A stretch of 64,000 bases of DNA from Planctomycetota bacterium (GTDB lineage: Bacteria > Planctomycetota > Phycisphaerae > Phycisphaerales > UBA1924), in contig JAJRXR010000050.1 in assembly GCA_024276195.1 (NCBI GenBank), positions 1 to 64,000 on the forward strand. The letters are read 5' to 3'. The translations under genes and the position numbers were made by a program. Below are positions 16,123-24,278 of this stretch, one piece after another. The notes under the pieces are model-generated. The model saw only the letters and a list, made by a program, of their open reading frames with translations. It had not been told where the DNA came from and did not search any database. Position 1 is the stretch's first letter. Each line of letters starts with the position of its first letter.

Positions 16123-16301
16123 TGGGCGAAGGCGTCGCAAGGCGGCCGCACGTCGGGGCCTGTGTATTCGACCTCGGCGTGAGGAAAGTCCGAGCACGGC
16201 AGGACACGGTGGTGGGTAACGCCCACCCGCCCGAACAATCCTGAAAGGGGACGATCGCGGGCGAGGGAAAGTGCCGCAGAAAGCAAACCGCCGATGGCGG
16301 G

Positions 16302-16488
16302 TAGATCGGTTATCCGAACCGATGCTTCGTAGATCGGCTCTCCGAGCCGATTCATCGAATGGGTAGATCGGCTCTCCGAGCCGATTCGTTCTTCGTCGGT
16401 TCGGGCAACGACTCTGAGAGTCGATCCCGTTCGACGAATCGGCTCGGAGAGCCGATCTACCCAAGGCGTCGGCTCGAAGAGCCGATCT
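16302..16488 (+). repeat. Palindromic repeats inserted in RNase P helix P12
   Basis: The 22-nt unit TAGATCGGCTCTCCGAGCC(GAT) occurs at 16302, 16330 and 16364, with inverted copies around 16438-16459 and 16467-16488. The stretch 16361-16389 is perfectly complementary to 16434-16462 (29 nt), so P12 would become a long helix. Variant copies change both arms together (for example GGTTATCCGAACC at 16308), which preserves pairing. Confidence 0.85.
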
Positions 16489-16500
16489 GCCCGCACAGGC

Positions 16501-16533
<33 letters not shown>

Positions 16534-16592
16534 CGTCTGGTGACAGGCGAGGCATGGTAAACCCCACCGCGTGCAAGCCCAAGCAGGGGTCT

Positions 16593-16726
16593 GGGTAGGT
16601 CGGCTCTCCGAGCCGACGCGTAGATCAGCTCTCCGAGCTGATGCGTAGATCGGCTCTCCGAGCCGATTCGAGAACACGGCTTTCCGAAGCGACGCTTCAT
16701 CGTCGGTTCGGAGAACCGACCTACCC
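16593..16726 (+). repeat. Palindromic repeats inserted in the P15-P18 region of RNase P RNA
   Basis: Units of the same 22-nt palindrome lie at 16596, 16621 and 16646, with an inverted copy at 16703-16723. The outer pair, 16593-16618 with 16701-16726, is complementary at 24 of 26 positions. The copy at 16621 has changed both arms (CAGCT and AGCTG), again keeping the stem. Confidence 0.83.
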
Positions 16727-16889
16727 GCCGTCGGTCCGACGGTTGACCCCGGGTCGGGTGCTGGGGACGAGAGTCCCTCATCGCGTCGGCAACGGCGCGG
16801 GCAGAGAAATGGTCGCCCAGGGGCGCAGGTCCGAAAGGAAACCACGTCCCGGACAGAACTCGGCTTACCAGCGACGCCCGATCGCGAAC

Positions 16890-16928
16890 GCGGGCCTCGG
16901 GGATCACCCGAGGCCCGCGGCCATTTTT
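16890..16928 (+). terminator. rnpB Rho-independent terminator
   Basis: GCGGGCCTCGGG (16890-16901) pairs with CCCGAGGCCCGC around a short loop. GGCCA and a T5 tract follow. It closes rnpB and lies just before the convergent zinc-ribbon gene. Confidence 0.85.
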
Positions 16929-16937
16929 CGGGGCTCA

Positions 16938-17339
16938 CTAGGAGTTCATGAATATGACAATGGTAGTAGTGATTCCCAAGATACCAATCACAATCCCGAT
17001 CCAGGAGCAGACCTTCCCAGCCGTTGCCACGCTGTACGCGCCGTCAGCATGTACATATTTTTTATACTTGAGTGATGAACCTTGGCTGAAGATGACTCCG
17101 AGAATGCCCAACGGCAACGACGGTATACCGTAGAAAATACAGCTGCAAATACTGAGGATGCCCAAGACGAGCGATGTGACCGCAAACCCATACCCGGGGA
17201 TAAATCGATTGTTATCCCACACCAGCGAGCCGCACTCGGGGCAGCGATCTTCAACGCGCAAGCCGGTCAGCTCGTAGCCGCAAGAGAAACACTTCGGTGG
17301 GGAGCGCGGTTCTTCTCGTTCTGGTGTCAGATCCGTCAT
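16938..17339 (-). CDS. Zinc-ribbon plus DUF4190-like membrane protein
   Basis: A 133-residue protein. Residues about 17-39 form a zinc ribbon, CFSCGYELTGLRVEDRCPEC. Two hydrophobic hairpin halves follow: AVTSLVLGILSICSCIFYGI with PLGILGVIF (about 53-85), and VCSWIGIVIGILGITTTIVI (about 109-130). This architecture matches DUF4190-type proteins and is common in planctomycetes; function is unknown. The ATG at 17339 has GAGG five bases upstream. Codon and base use are markedly less GC-rich than the neighbours. Five related genes lie between 18753 and 21738. Confidence 0.75.
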   Translation of the reverse strand: MTDLTPEREEPRSPPKCFSCGYELTGLRVEDRCPECGSLVWDNNRFIPGYGFAVTSLVLGILSICSCIFYGIPSLPLGILGVIFSQGSSLKYKKYVHADGAYSVATAGKVCSWIGIVIGILGITTTIVIFMNS

Positions 17340-17357
17340 GGAACCTCGTCTATTCGC

Positions 17358-18734
17358 TCACTCCGCCTTCGCCTCACTCACCACCCGCACCTGACAAAAC
17401 TGCCGGTGACCCATCGGCCCCGAGTGGTAGCTGTACCCGCTCTGCTTCGCCCCGACCCACGGCGAGCCGGGCGCTCCGCCCAGGCCCCGGTTGACGCCGA
17501 CCATGCCGGCGGTGAGTTGGCGGGCCACGCTCCGCGCCTGCTCGTCCGTTCCGAACACGGCGCCGCCCAGCCCATACTCCGTGTCGTTGGCCAGCTCGAT
17601 CGCTTCCGCCGCGTCCTTGACGCCCGCGACGCACGCGATCGGGCCGAACGTCTCGGTCCGCATGATGTCCATCTCGTGCGTCACCCCATCGAGCACCGTC
17701 GGCGAGATGAACGCCCCGTCGCGGGCTTCCCCGCCAAAGACAACCTTGGCGCCCTTGCTCATCGCGTCCTGAACCTGATCCAGCACATGGCGTTTCTGGT
17801 TCTCGTCGATCATGGGGCCGACGACGGTTCCCTCGCTCATGCCGTCGCCGACGCTGTATGTCTTGCTCTGCTCGATGAGCTTGTCCATGAACACGTCCTT
17901 GACCGAGTCCTGGACGTAGATGCGTTCGGTCGAGACGCAGACCTGCCCGCAGTTGCGGAAGGTGTTGCGTGCTGCGAAGGTCGCGGCGGCGTCCAGGTCC
18001 GCGCCCTCGAGCACGATCAGCGGGTCTTTCGAGCCGAGCTCGAGGATGAGCCTTTTCAGCCCGCCCGCGGCCGACCTCATGATGTGCTGCCCGGCGGTCT
18101 TCGAGCCGGTGAACGAGATCAGGTCGATGTCCGCCGCGACGAGCGCTTTGCCCTGGTCGTCCTCGCCGTGGATGATCTGCAGCACGCCCTCGGGCAGCAC
18201 CTCGTTGAGTACGTCCACATACGCCTGCGCGATCAGCGGCGTCTGCTCGCTCGGCTTGAGCACGCACGTGTTGCCCGTCACCAACGCCGGCAGCACCGAC
18301 CAGTGCGGCATCGCGATCGGAAAGTTCCAAGGTGTGATCGCGGCGCACACGCCCAGCGGGTCGTGGTAGAGCGTCGTCTGCACGCTCTCGCCGTCGAGCG
18401 TCTCGGGCGTGACGGCCTTGGCGATCTCGTTGACCTCATCGCCCAGCCCCTCGCCGCACCCGCGGCACTCGCCCACGCCCTCCGCCAGCGGCTTGCCCAT
18501 CTCCCGCGTGAGCAGCTCGCCCAGTTCGTCCGCCCGATCGGCCAGCGCCTGGCCCGCCGGGCGGATGATGTCGGCCCGCTCCTGCGCGGTTTTGGCGCCC
18601 CAGGCCTTCTGCGCCTCGCGGGCACGCGCGACGATCGCGGGGATCTCATCGACCGGCGTCACCGGGACGGACCCGACGCGCTCGCCGGTGGCGGGGTTGA
18701 ACGATTCGAGCTGAGCGGTTGTGGTTGTGGGCAT
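17358..18734 (-). CDS. NAD(P)-dependent aldehyde dehydrogenase (succinate-semialdehyde dehydrogenase type)
   Basis: A 458-residue ALDH-superfamily enzyme oxidising an aldehyde to its acid. Seen in order are the cofactor site TPWNFPIAMPHWSVLPAL, KPSEQTP, FTGSKTAGQHIM, the general-base Glu in LELGSKDPLIV, the catalytic Cys in NCGQVCVSTERIYV and the late ETFGPIACV. The short N-terminus and GSKDP context fit the succinate-semialdehyde/GabD-like branch, but the substrate is not certain. The protein ends about 18 bp before the zinc-ribbon gene at 17339 on the same strand. The start has a TATCCT box five bases upstream and no Shine-Dalgarno sequence. Confidence 0.9.
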   Translation of the reverse strand: MPTTTTAQLESFNPATGERVGSVPVTPVDEIPAIVARAREAQKAWGAKTAQERADIIRPAGQALADRADELGELLTREMGKPLAEGVGECRGCGEGLGDEVNEIAKAVTPETLDGESVQTTLYHDPLGVCAAITPWNFPIAMPHWSVLPALVTGNTCVLKPSEQTPLIAQAYVDVLNEVLPEGVLQIIHGEDDQGKALVAADIDLISFTGSKTAGQHIMRSAAGGLKRLILELGSKDPLIVLEGADLDAAATFAARNTFRNCGQVCVSTERIYVQDSVKDVFMDKLIEQSKTYSVGDGMSEGTVVGPMIDENQKRHVLDQVQDAMSKGAKVVFGGEARDGAFISPTVLDGVTHEMDIMRTETFGPIACVAGVKDAAEAIELANDTEYGLGGAVFGTDEQARSVARQLTAGMVGVNRGLGGAPGSPWVGAKQSGYSYHSGPMGHRQFCQVRVVSEAKAE

Positions 18735-18739
18735 GGAGA

Positions 18740-18745
18740 AGGATA
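18740..18745 (-). promoter_or_regulatory. -10 box TATCCT, probable leaderless promoter
   Basis: TATCCT on the minus strand ends five bases before the aldehyde dehydrogenase ATG at 18734. It lies between that ATG and the stop codon of the next gene. Confidence 0.45.
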
Positions 18746-18752
18746 GCGCGAT

Positions 18753-19145
18753 CTAGGCATGTGCAACGTAGAACCAGAACATCGGAATCCAGCTCACCGC
18801 GAGCCCGATGAGCCCCGCGATGATCGCGTAGTTGGCCGTCTGAGTGCTCTCAAAGACTTCTCGTCCACGCCTGTACCGGTAGTTGACGATGCAGCCAACA
18901 CCAACTCCGCAAATGGCGGCGATGCCTGCGAGAGGAATGCCATATCCCGTGCAGGACAATGGAAAGGCGACGGTACTCAATAGACCACCTGTGATCGCAA
19001 ACCATGATGTAGGTGGACTATTTTTTGCCGTGTGAGTCACGAGGAACGTGAGCCCGCATTCCGGGCACATATCGGTCTGCTTCAGGCCCGCTGCAGAGTA
19101 TCCGCAGTTCCCGCATTGGTCTGTTCTGCGTTTCCATACCAGCAT
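18753..19145 (-). CDS. Zinc-ribbon membrane protein of unknown function
   Basis: A 130-residue protein. The zinc ribbon CGNCGYSAAGLKQTDMCPEC lies near the N-terminus (about residues 11-30). Three hydrophobic segments follow: WFAITGGLLSTVAFPLSC, PLAGIAAICGVGVGCIV and YAIIAGLIGLAVSWIPMFWF. The ATG at 19145 is chosen because the ribbon starts right after it; the frame upstream (to 19211) reads through a duplicated fragment of a methyltransferase gene end. The role is unknown. GC content is lower than in the core genes. Confidence 0.65.
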   Translation of the reverse strand: MLVWKRRTDQCGNCGYSAAGLKQTDMCPECGLTFLVTHTAKNSPPTSWFAITGGLLSTVAFPLSCTGYGIPLAGIAAICGVGVGCIVNYRYRRGREVFESTQTANYAIIAGLIGLAVSWIPMFWFYVAHA

Positions 19146-19149
19146 CACA

Positions 19150-19178
19150 CCCGTCCAACCACCAGCACGATGAAGCTG
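19150..19178. repeat. 29-bp direct repeat, copy 1 (remnant of a methyltransferase 3' end)
   Basis: The sequence is identical to 19599-19627. On the minus strand it reads SFIVLVVGR followed by Val and a stop, the same as the end of the intact methyltransferase gene at 19591-20493. It lies directly upstream of the zinc-ribbon start at 19145, just as the intact copy lies upstream of the next ribbon gene at 19594. Confidence 0.8.
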
Positions 19179-19204
19179 CCCCCCAGTGCCACGACAGGAA
19201 TCGG

Positions 19205-19594
19205 TCACCACCAGTTGAGCGAGTCAGGCCACACTCGGCTTACCACCATTGTCGCGACGAACGACAACCACACAAGCGCGATCAAGACTCTCCCGGTGCG
19301 GTGGAGTCGATCCCATCGGTACTCGGTACGGGTTCCTGGCTCTGGAATCCGATACCCGCTCCAGAGTATTGTTGCAAATGAGGCGGCCACGATGCCGAAG
19401 AGAGCCAGAAAAGGCATGAGAGCAAGCCCGACCAAGGAGAGGGCGATCGGGAGGACCGTCGTTGCTCTTGACCCGGGCCGAGTCGGCCGCGGATCGAATC
19501 CAACGCCGCACTCCGGGCATTCCGCGTCCTCGGCTTGTCCCGCCATGTCATAGCCGCAGCGGTGGCATGTTGTGCTGTTCGGTTGCTCTGTCAT
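19205..19594 (-). CDS. Zinc-ribbon membrane protein of unknown function
   Basis: A 129-residue protein with a ribbon CHRCGYDMAGQAEDAECPEC (about residues 10-29). Hydrophobic segments follow: TTVLPIALSLVGLALMPFLA, LFGIVAASFATILW and GRVLIALVWLSFVATMVV. Its ATG overlaps the methyltransferase stop codon in an ATGA arrangement, so translation is probably coupled to that gene. Together with the gene at 18753 it looks like the product of a tandem duplication that also copied the methyltransferase end. No function can be assigned. Confidence 0.68.
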   Translation of the reverse strand: MTEQPNSTTCHRCGYDMAGQAEDAECPECGVGFDPRPTRPGSRATTVLPIALSLVGLALMPFLALFGIVAASFATILWSGYRIPEPGTRTEYRWDRLHRTGRVLIALVWLSFVATMVVSRVWPDSLNWW

Positions 19595-20493
19595 CGCGCC
19601 CGTCCAACCACCAGCACGATGAAGCTGTCCTCCAATTCTTCCTCCGCGTTCGTCACAGGCTCGGCGTACGCGTTCCCCTCGTCATCAACCGCGTCGGCCA
19701 GCTTTGCGTAGACCTGTGTCGAGGCGAATCCCGCTTCGAGCATCGCGTCGCGCAGCTCGGGGACAGACCACAGGCGCCACTGGTACACGAAGGCGTCGAA
19801 CAGCTCATGCTCGATCACGCCCGCGCGTTCGATGCGGAAGTGGATCGCGTTGGTCACCATGCCCGTGGTCGGGTCGGCGCTCTGCTGTTCCCAGGTGTAC
19901 CGGCAGATCCGTCCACCGGGCTCGCCTTCTTGATGAGGCATAGGGTGGGGGCGGTGGACGCCGCCGAGGGTGAAAGCGGATTCGCCGCCGTAGGTGTCGC
20001 AGATGAAGACGCCGGGGGGGGTGTCCAGGGCGTCATGGAAAGGCGCAGGATGGGAATCCTGCGGACCGGGGGACTGCTGTCCCCCGGCTTTCGGTTGCGT
20101 CAATCGTGCGCGCGCGTGCTTGAGATAGCTGACAAGCTCGCCCCGCGTGTGCAGGTATCCGATCGAGAAATTGCCTACAAACAGCGCGTCGCACGGGGCG
20201 CTGATCTCGCGTACATCGCCCGTGTGCTTGGCGATGCGATCGTGCTGCCCGTGAAAGGCCAACGCTTCAGCGTCGAGATCGACCGCGATGGCCCGGGCGT
20301 CCGGGCTTGAATCGACCCAGCGGTGCGAGAGGGCGCCGGTCCCCGAAAAATCCTCGCCGAGTACGCGAGGGCGCCCGCCGTGAATGGCGCGGATCAGCGG
20401 CGCCAGGTGCTCGACAGACTGCACGCACAGCTCATACAGCTCGTGTCGGTTGGGAGTGGGTGAGGGCTCGGTCAAGATGCGTGCTCTGGTCAT
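19591..20493 (-). CDS. Class I SAM-dependent methyltransferase, paralog of the gene at 10175
   Basis: A 300-residue protein. Motif I reads GEDFSGTGALSHRW, the acidic motif II AIAVDLDAEAL, motif IV DALFVGNFSIGYL, and the end shares YQWRLWSVPELRDAM and EDSFIVLVVG with the methyltransferase at 10175. A loop of about 30 residues (LTQPKAGGQQSPGPQDSH onward) is inserted mid-domain and is absent from the paralog. Its ATG overlaps the stop of the upstream zinc-ribbon gene (ATGA), and its own stop overlaps the next ribbon gene, so three genes are translationally linked. Substrate unknown. Confidence 0.78.
   Translation of the reverse strand: MTRARILTEPSPTPNRHELYELCVQSVEHLAPLIRAIHGGRPRVLGEDFSGTGALSHRWVDSSPDARAIAVDLDAEALAFHGQHDRIAKHTGDVREISAPCDALFVGNFSIGYLHTRGELVSYLKHARARLTQPKAGGQQSPGPQDSHPAPFHDALDTPPGVFICDTYGGESAFTLGGVHRPHPMPHQEGEPGGRICRYTWEQQSADPTTGMVTNAIHFRIERAGVIEHELFDAFVYQWRLWSVPELRDAMLEAGFASTQVYAKLADAVDDEGNAYAEPVTNAEEELEDSFIVLVVGRAR
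19599..19627. repeat. 29-bp direct repeat, copy 2 (inside the intact methyltransferase gene)
   Basis: The match to 19150-19178 is exact. It encodes the last residues of the methyltransferase and directly precedes the downstream zinc-ribbon start. Confidence 0.8.
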
Positions 20494-20870
20494 AAGCGAA
20501 ATGTGAAAAAGATAATGGTAACTGCAACAACGTATAGGAGACTCAGCACGAGCCCTACCCAGCCGCAGACTTCGGCTGCTTGTGCGATTCCGATCGAGGT
20601 CACGGCGCCTCGCCCGGAGCCGATCTCGCGTCGAGCGCGTCTGGCGAGAAGAATCGCGATAAACGCGCAGATCAGCGGGGGCAGCACATAGAGCCACCAG
20701 ATCAAAATCGACACAATCCCGAGCACGAGCGCTGCGATGGCCATGCCGTGCTTCCGCTTGACAGCGGCGCACTCGAGCACCCGCATCCCGCACTCTGGGC
20801 ACTGTCCGCCGACGGGTTGCCGGGATATGTCGTATCGGCATCCCGCGCACTGGACGGTTTCAACCTGCAT
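20490..20870 (-). CDS. Zinc-ribbon DUF4190-like membrane protein
   Basis: A protein of about 126 residues. The zinc ribbon is CAGCRYDISRQPVGGQCPEC. A DUF4190-like pair of hydrophobic helices follows: MAIAALVLGIVSILIWWLYV with PPLICAFIAILLARRAR, and then VCGWVGLVLSLLYVVAVTII. An alternative ATG 12 bases upstream (20882) is possible; the later one has GAGG at a more normal distance. The stop overlaps the methyltransferase ATG (ATGA), which suggests a shared job, but what it is cannot be told. Confidence 0.7.
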   Translation of the reverse strand: MQVETVQCAGCRYDISRQPVGGQCPECGMRVLECAAVKRKHGMAIAALVLGIVSILIWWLYVLPPLICAFIAILLARRARREIGSGRGAVTSIGIAQAAEVCGWVGLVLSLLYVVAVTIIFFTFRL

Positions 20871-20938
20871 GGGCGCTGGCATCCTCGTTCAAGCGGTGAC
20901 GGGATCAGAAAAGAACGCCCGAGAAGCTGGGGCCTCGC

Positions 20939-21304
20939 TCACGGCGCCAGCCCGGGCATAAGCAGGCCGAAGCCCGAGAGCATGGCCTTGAGCACCACCG
21001 AGATCATGACAATGCCCAGGGCGTACACGATCGAGATGATGATACCGACGACGCCGAGGATCAGCCCGACGCGGGCGGCGCCGAACCCGACCGGCTCGCC
21101 GCCCGATCGCTGGATCACACCCGACGCCCTTCGCCCGAGCGACATCGCGAGAATGGCGAGGACCGCTCCCGGCAGAGCCCACACGGCGCAGGTGACAATC
21201 GAGCACGCGCCAAAGAAGTACGGGCTGTAGACCCCGATCGAGCCCGCGCCCAGCGCCAGCGACGCGACGCCCATCCATCTTGCCCAGGAGGGGGCGCGGG
21301 TCAT
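20939..21304 (-). CDS. Small integral membrane protein, DUF4190-like
   Basis: A 121-residue protein with four hydrophobic segments: GVASLALGAGSIGVYSPYFF, TCAVWALPGAVLAILAMSL, GLILGVVGIIISIVYALGIV and the final stretch. The spacing resembles the DUF4190 halves of its neighbours, but the N-terminal zinc ribbon is absent. The ATG overlaps the stop of the ribbon gene at 21301-21738 (ATGA), so the two are translationally coupled. It may supply a ribbon-less partner subunit; that is inference only. Confidence 0.65.
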   Translation of the reverse strand: MTRAPSWARWMGVASLALGAGSIGVYSPYFFGACSIVTCAVWALPGAVLAILAMSLGRRASGVIQRSGGEPVGFGAARVGLILGVVGIIISIVYALGIVMISVVLKAMLSGFGLLMPGLAP

Positions 21305-21738
21305 GGCCCCGCAGCGATCGCGATCACGATCATGATCGCCATGAACAGGAAGTACACCACCGACAGGCACAGCCCCACGATCCCGCAGATCAGACCACCC
21401 TTGGCCAAGCCCGCGCTGGTCACGGGCGCCCGACCTTCCTGGATCGCGACGTTCGCCTGTTTGGCGAAGATGATCGCGAGGATGCCGAGGATGATCCCGG
21501 GGATGCCGTACAGGATGCATCCGGGGATCGAGCAGATGCCCAGGACGAGGGCGGCGATCGCCTTGCCCTGGGTCTGCTGGGCGCCATTCATGCGCTGGAC
21601 GATGGGCGAGCCGCACTCCGGGCAGCGCCCGCCCAGCGGCTGGCTCGAAATGTCGTACCCGCACGAGGCACAGAACATGGCGCCGGGGTTCGTCGGGGGG
21701 GCGGGCGGCGTCGGAGGCTGCGGCGGCAAATCGGTCAT
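21301..21738 (-). CDS. Zinc-ribbon plus DUF4190 membrane protein
   Basis: A 145-residue protein. A Pro-rich start (PPQPPTPPAPP) leads to the ribbon CASCGYDISSQPLGGRCPEC (about residues 23-42), then a DUF4190 domain with AIAALVLGICSIPGCILYGI, GIILGILAIIFAKQANVAI and a third helix LICGIVGLCLSVVYFLF. DUF4190 proteins are uncharacterised. The ribbon is most similar to that of the gene at 20490 (CxxCxYDISxQP motif). It lies 22 bp upstream of the ABC permease gene in sequence but is transcribed after it, so it may be the last genes of that run. Confidence 0.75.
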   Translation of the reverse strand: MTDLPPQPPTPPAPPTNPGAMFCASCGYDISSQPLGGRCPECGSPIVQRMNGAQQTQGKAIAALVLGICSIPGCILYGIPGIILGILAIIFAKQANVAIQEGRAPVTSAGLAKGGLICGIVGLCLSVVYFLFMAIMIVIAIAAGP

Positions 21739-21760
21739 CGTGTGGTTCTCCCGCCCTAGC

Positions 21761-23167
21761 TTACGCCATCCTAACCCACTTGACGAGCGTCCGGAAGTTC
21801 GGCGGCTTGCCGTACATCAGCAGCCCCACCCGGAAGACCTTCGCCGCCATCCACACGCAGCAGTACGCCCCGATGATCCCCACAAGCACCGACAGCAGCG
21901 GCTGCCAGAACGGGATGTCGCTCGCCTGCGAGCTGGTCATCCGCAGCATCATCACGAACGGGCTGACCGGCGGGACAAAGCTCAGCACCGTCGCGAACGT
22001 CGAGTTCGGGTCGCGGCTGATCGGCAGCCACAGGATGTACGGGATCATGATCAGGATCATCACCGGCGTCTGCAGGCTCTGGGCCTCGCGCATGTCGTTG
22101 ACCGCGCTGCCCACCGCCGCCAGCAGCGACGCGATCATGAAGTACGCCAGAATAAAGAAGATGAACAGGTAGATCACCGCGCTCACGGGCAAAATGTCGC
22201 CCAGGCTGAACGTGATCAACGCCCCGATCCCCAGCCCAGAATAAATCGTCAGCAGCAGCAGCCCCACGCACATCTGCCCGAGGATCTTGCCCGTCATCAG
22301 CTGCATCGGGCTCGTCGCGCTGAGCAACAACTCCACCACGCGGCTGGATTTTTCTTCCACCGTCGTCGTCAGCAGGTACTGCCCGCCGATCATCACCGAC
22401 ATCATCAGCAGCAGCATGAACGCGATGGGGAGCAACATCGTCAGGGCCTCCATCGAGCCCCGCTCCTCGCCCGTCTCCGAGATTTCCTTCGTCCGGCGTG
22501 ATTGCACGCTCGTCAGCGCCTTGATCGTGTTCGGGTCGTACCCGTTGGCCGTGTACCGAGCCTCGCGCACCGCGGACCGGATCGCGTCGCGCACGGTGTC
22601 GATCACCCGGTCGTCGAGCTTTGGGCGCACGAAGACCTGGAAGCTGCCGAACGAGTCCTGGTCGTCCGCCTTGAGCACCGCGTCCGCGTCGATCACCGCC
22701 AGCGCCAGCAGCGCGTCGTTGTCCTCGCCCTCCGCGGCGCTCGGACGCAATCGGTCCTTCTCCGCCTCCTCGTCCGTGTTCGGCGCAAGCACCTCCACCC
22801 GGAGCTCCGGAACGGCGCCCATCGCCATGTCCATCGCGCCCTCCGCGCCCATCGGCAACGGCGCACTCTGGCCCGTCAGCTCCTTCGCCAGCTCCTGGCT
22901 CTTCTCCACCGCCTCCTTCACCTGCTTGCGCGAACGCTCGATCTCGCGGTCGATCGAGTCCTGCACCGAGGCCCCGACCTCGCCCGTCCGGTCGATCACC
23001 GCGACCGTGCCCTCGACCTTCGGCGCCTCGGCGTTCATCGTAAGAATCACAATCAGCGGGATCACCGCGACAAAGATCGCCGGCACAACAAACGCGCCGA
23101 TGATGAACCCCTTGGTAAGCGCCGTCGCCGCGAACTCTCGCCGCGCGATGTGGAAGATCTTGCTCAC
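21761..23167 (-). CDS. ABC-2 type transporter permease (NatB-like)
   Basis: A 468-residue inner-membrane permease. One helix sits at the N-terminus (GFIIGAFVVPAIFVAVIPLI). A large extracytoplasmic domain follows (about residues 50-240, acidic, with KVEGTVAVIDRTGEVG). Then come about five helices, including MLLPIAFMLLLMMSVMIGGQ, LLLTIYSGLGIGALITF and VIYLFIFFILAYFMIASLLA. This is the NatB/YhaP-type layout for Na+ or small-molecule export. The substrate is unknown. Its ATG overlaps the ATPase stop by four bases, so the two form one transporter. Confidence 0.88.
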   Translation of the reverse strand: MSKIFHIARREFAATALTKGFIIGAFVVPAIFVAVIPLIVILTMNAEAPKVEGTVAVIDRTGEVGASVQDSIDREIERSRKQVKEAVEKSQELAKELTGQSAPLPMGAEGAMDMAMGAVPELRVEVLAPNTDEEAEKDRLRPSAAEGEDNDALLALAVIDADAVLKADDQDSFGSFQVFVRPKLDDRVIDTVRDAIRSAVREARYTANGYDPNTIKALTSVQSRRTKEISETGEERGSMEALTMLLPIAFMLLLMMSVMIGGQYLLTTTVEEKSSRVVELLLSATSPMQLMTGKILGQMCVGLLLLTIYSGLGIGALITFSLGDILPVSAVIYLFIFFILAYFMIASLLAAVGSAVNDMREAQSLQTPVMILIMIPYILWLPISRDPNSTFATVLSFVPPVSPFVMMLRMTSSQASDIPFWQPLLSVLVGIIGAYCCVWMAAKVFRVGLLMYGKPPNFRTLVKWVRMA

Positions 23168-24147
23168 GCCAGGTCTCCCGTGCTCACCGCTACCGTCGGC
23201 TCGGGCGCCGGCATGCGCCCCCCGCCCGTGCCCTCGACAATCTCAACGAACACGTCCTCAAGCGTCGGGCGGCGCAGCTCGACGCGCGTCACCGGGCACG
23301 CCTCCATGATCGCCCGCATCACGCTCACCGGATCGGCGTTGGCGCCCAGATGCGCCTCGTAGCCCCGTTCCGTGTGCTCGACCGAGCCCACGCCCGCGAC
23401 CGCCGCCAGCGAGGCGTCGCCCTCCCCGTTGAGCGGGGTGAACAGGATCGTCCTCGGGTCATGGCGCGATCGGATCTCGTCGAGCGTCGCGTCGAGCACT
23501 TTCTTTCCTTCGTGGATCATCACGATGTGGTCGCACAGCTGCTCGGCCTGCTGCATCACATGCGTCGAAAATATCACCGTCCGCCCCGCGTCGTGCTGCT
23601 CCTGGATCAGATCCCGCAGCAGACGCATGTTCACCGGGTCGAGCCCGCTGAACGGCTCATCCAGAATCAGCAGGTCCGGCTCGTGCAGCACGCACGCGAT
23701 GAACTGCACCTTCTGCTGCATCCCCTTGGACAGCTCCTCACACTTCTTCTTGGCGACATCGCCGAGTTCCACGCGCTCGAGCCAGTCCATGACCGTCTTG
23801 CGGAGCGGCGCGCCCGAGTCGAGCCCCTTGAGGCGACCCATGTGCTCCAGGAACGAGTGCACCTTCATCTTGCGGTACAGCCCGCGCTCCTCGGGCAGGT
23901 ACCCGATCCGGTCCTTGCTCTCGACGGCGGACTTCTTGCCAAGCACCTCCAGCTCGCCCGAGTCGGGAAACAGGATCGACATAATCATCCGGATCGAGGT
24001 CGTCTTCCCGGCCCCGTTGGGTCCGATGAACCCGTACAGCGCCCCCTCGGGCAGCTCCAGGTCGATGCCCTCGACCGCGACCTTCTTGCCGAAAGTCTTG
24101 CGGACCTTGCTCATCCTGATCGCGTGTCCCACGGGTCGGTTCTCCAT
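23164..24147 (-). CDS. ABC transporter ATP-binding protein (NatA-like)
   Basis: A 327-residue ATPase subunit partnering the permease at 21761. It has Walker A GPNGAGKTTS (about residue 42), the signature ELSKGMQQKVQF, Walker B DLLILDEPFSGLDP and the switch His in IFSTHVMQQ. A C-terminal DUF4162-like domain (about 225-315) fits the NatA/YhaQ branch. The start at 24147 is uncertain, because MSK at about 24114 would also give a normal family N-terminus. A possible -10, TATAGACT, lies about 55 bases upstream (near 24201-24208). Confidence 0.9.
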   Translation of the reverse strand: MENRPVGHAIRMSKVRKTFGKKVAVEGIDLELPEGALYGFIGPNGAGKTTSIRMIMSILFPDSGELEVLGKKSAVESKDRIGYLPEERGLYRKMKVHSFLEHMGRLKGLDSGAPLRKTVMDWLERVELGDVAKKKCEELSKGMQQKVQFIACVLHEPDLLILDEPFSGLDPVNMRLLRDLIQEQHDAGRTVIFSTHVMQQAEQLCDHIVMIHEGKKVLDATLDEIRSRHDPRTILFTPLNGEGDASLAAVAGVGSVEHTERGYEAHLGANADPVSVMRAIMEACPVTRVELRRPTLEDVFVEIVEGTGGGRMPAPEPTVAVSTGDLA

Positions 24148-24266
24148 CGTTTCTTGGGCAAAACGCCCGGAACGTGTCGCCGTGCGCCGCAGGGCTCGGG
24201 GAGTCTATACCGAACCGGCGCCCGCGGGATGCCCCCCGATCGTGGGAACCCGGGCGCCCGCGTGTG

Positions 24267-24272
24267 TACGCT
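24267..24272 (+). promoter_or_regulatory. -10 box TACGCT, probable leaderless prfA promoter
   Basis: TACGCT ends six bases before the prfA ATG at 24279. No Shine-Dalgarno sequence is present. Confidence 0.48.
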
Positions 24273-24278
24273 CGTGCA

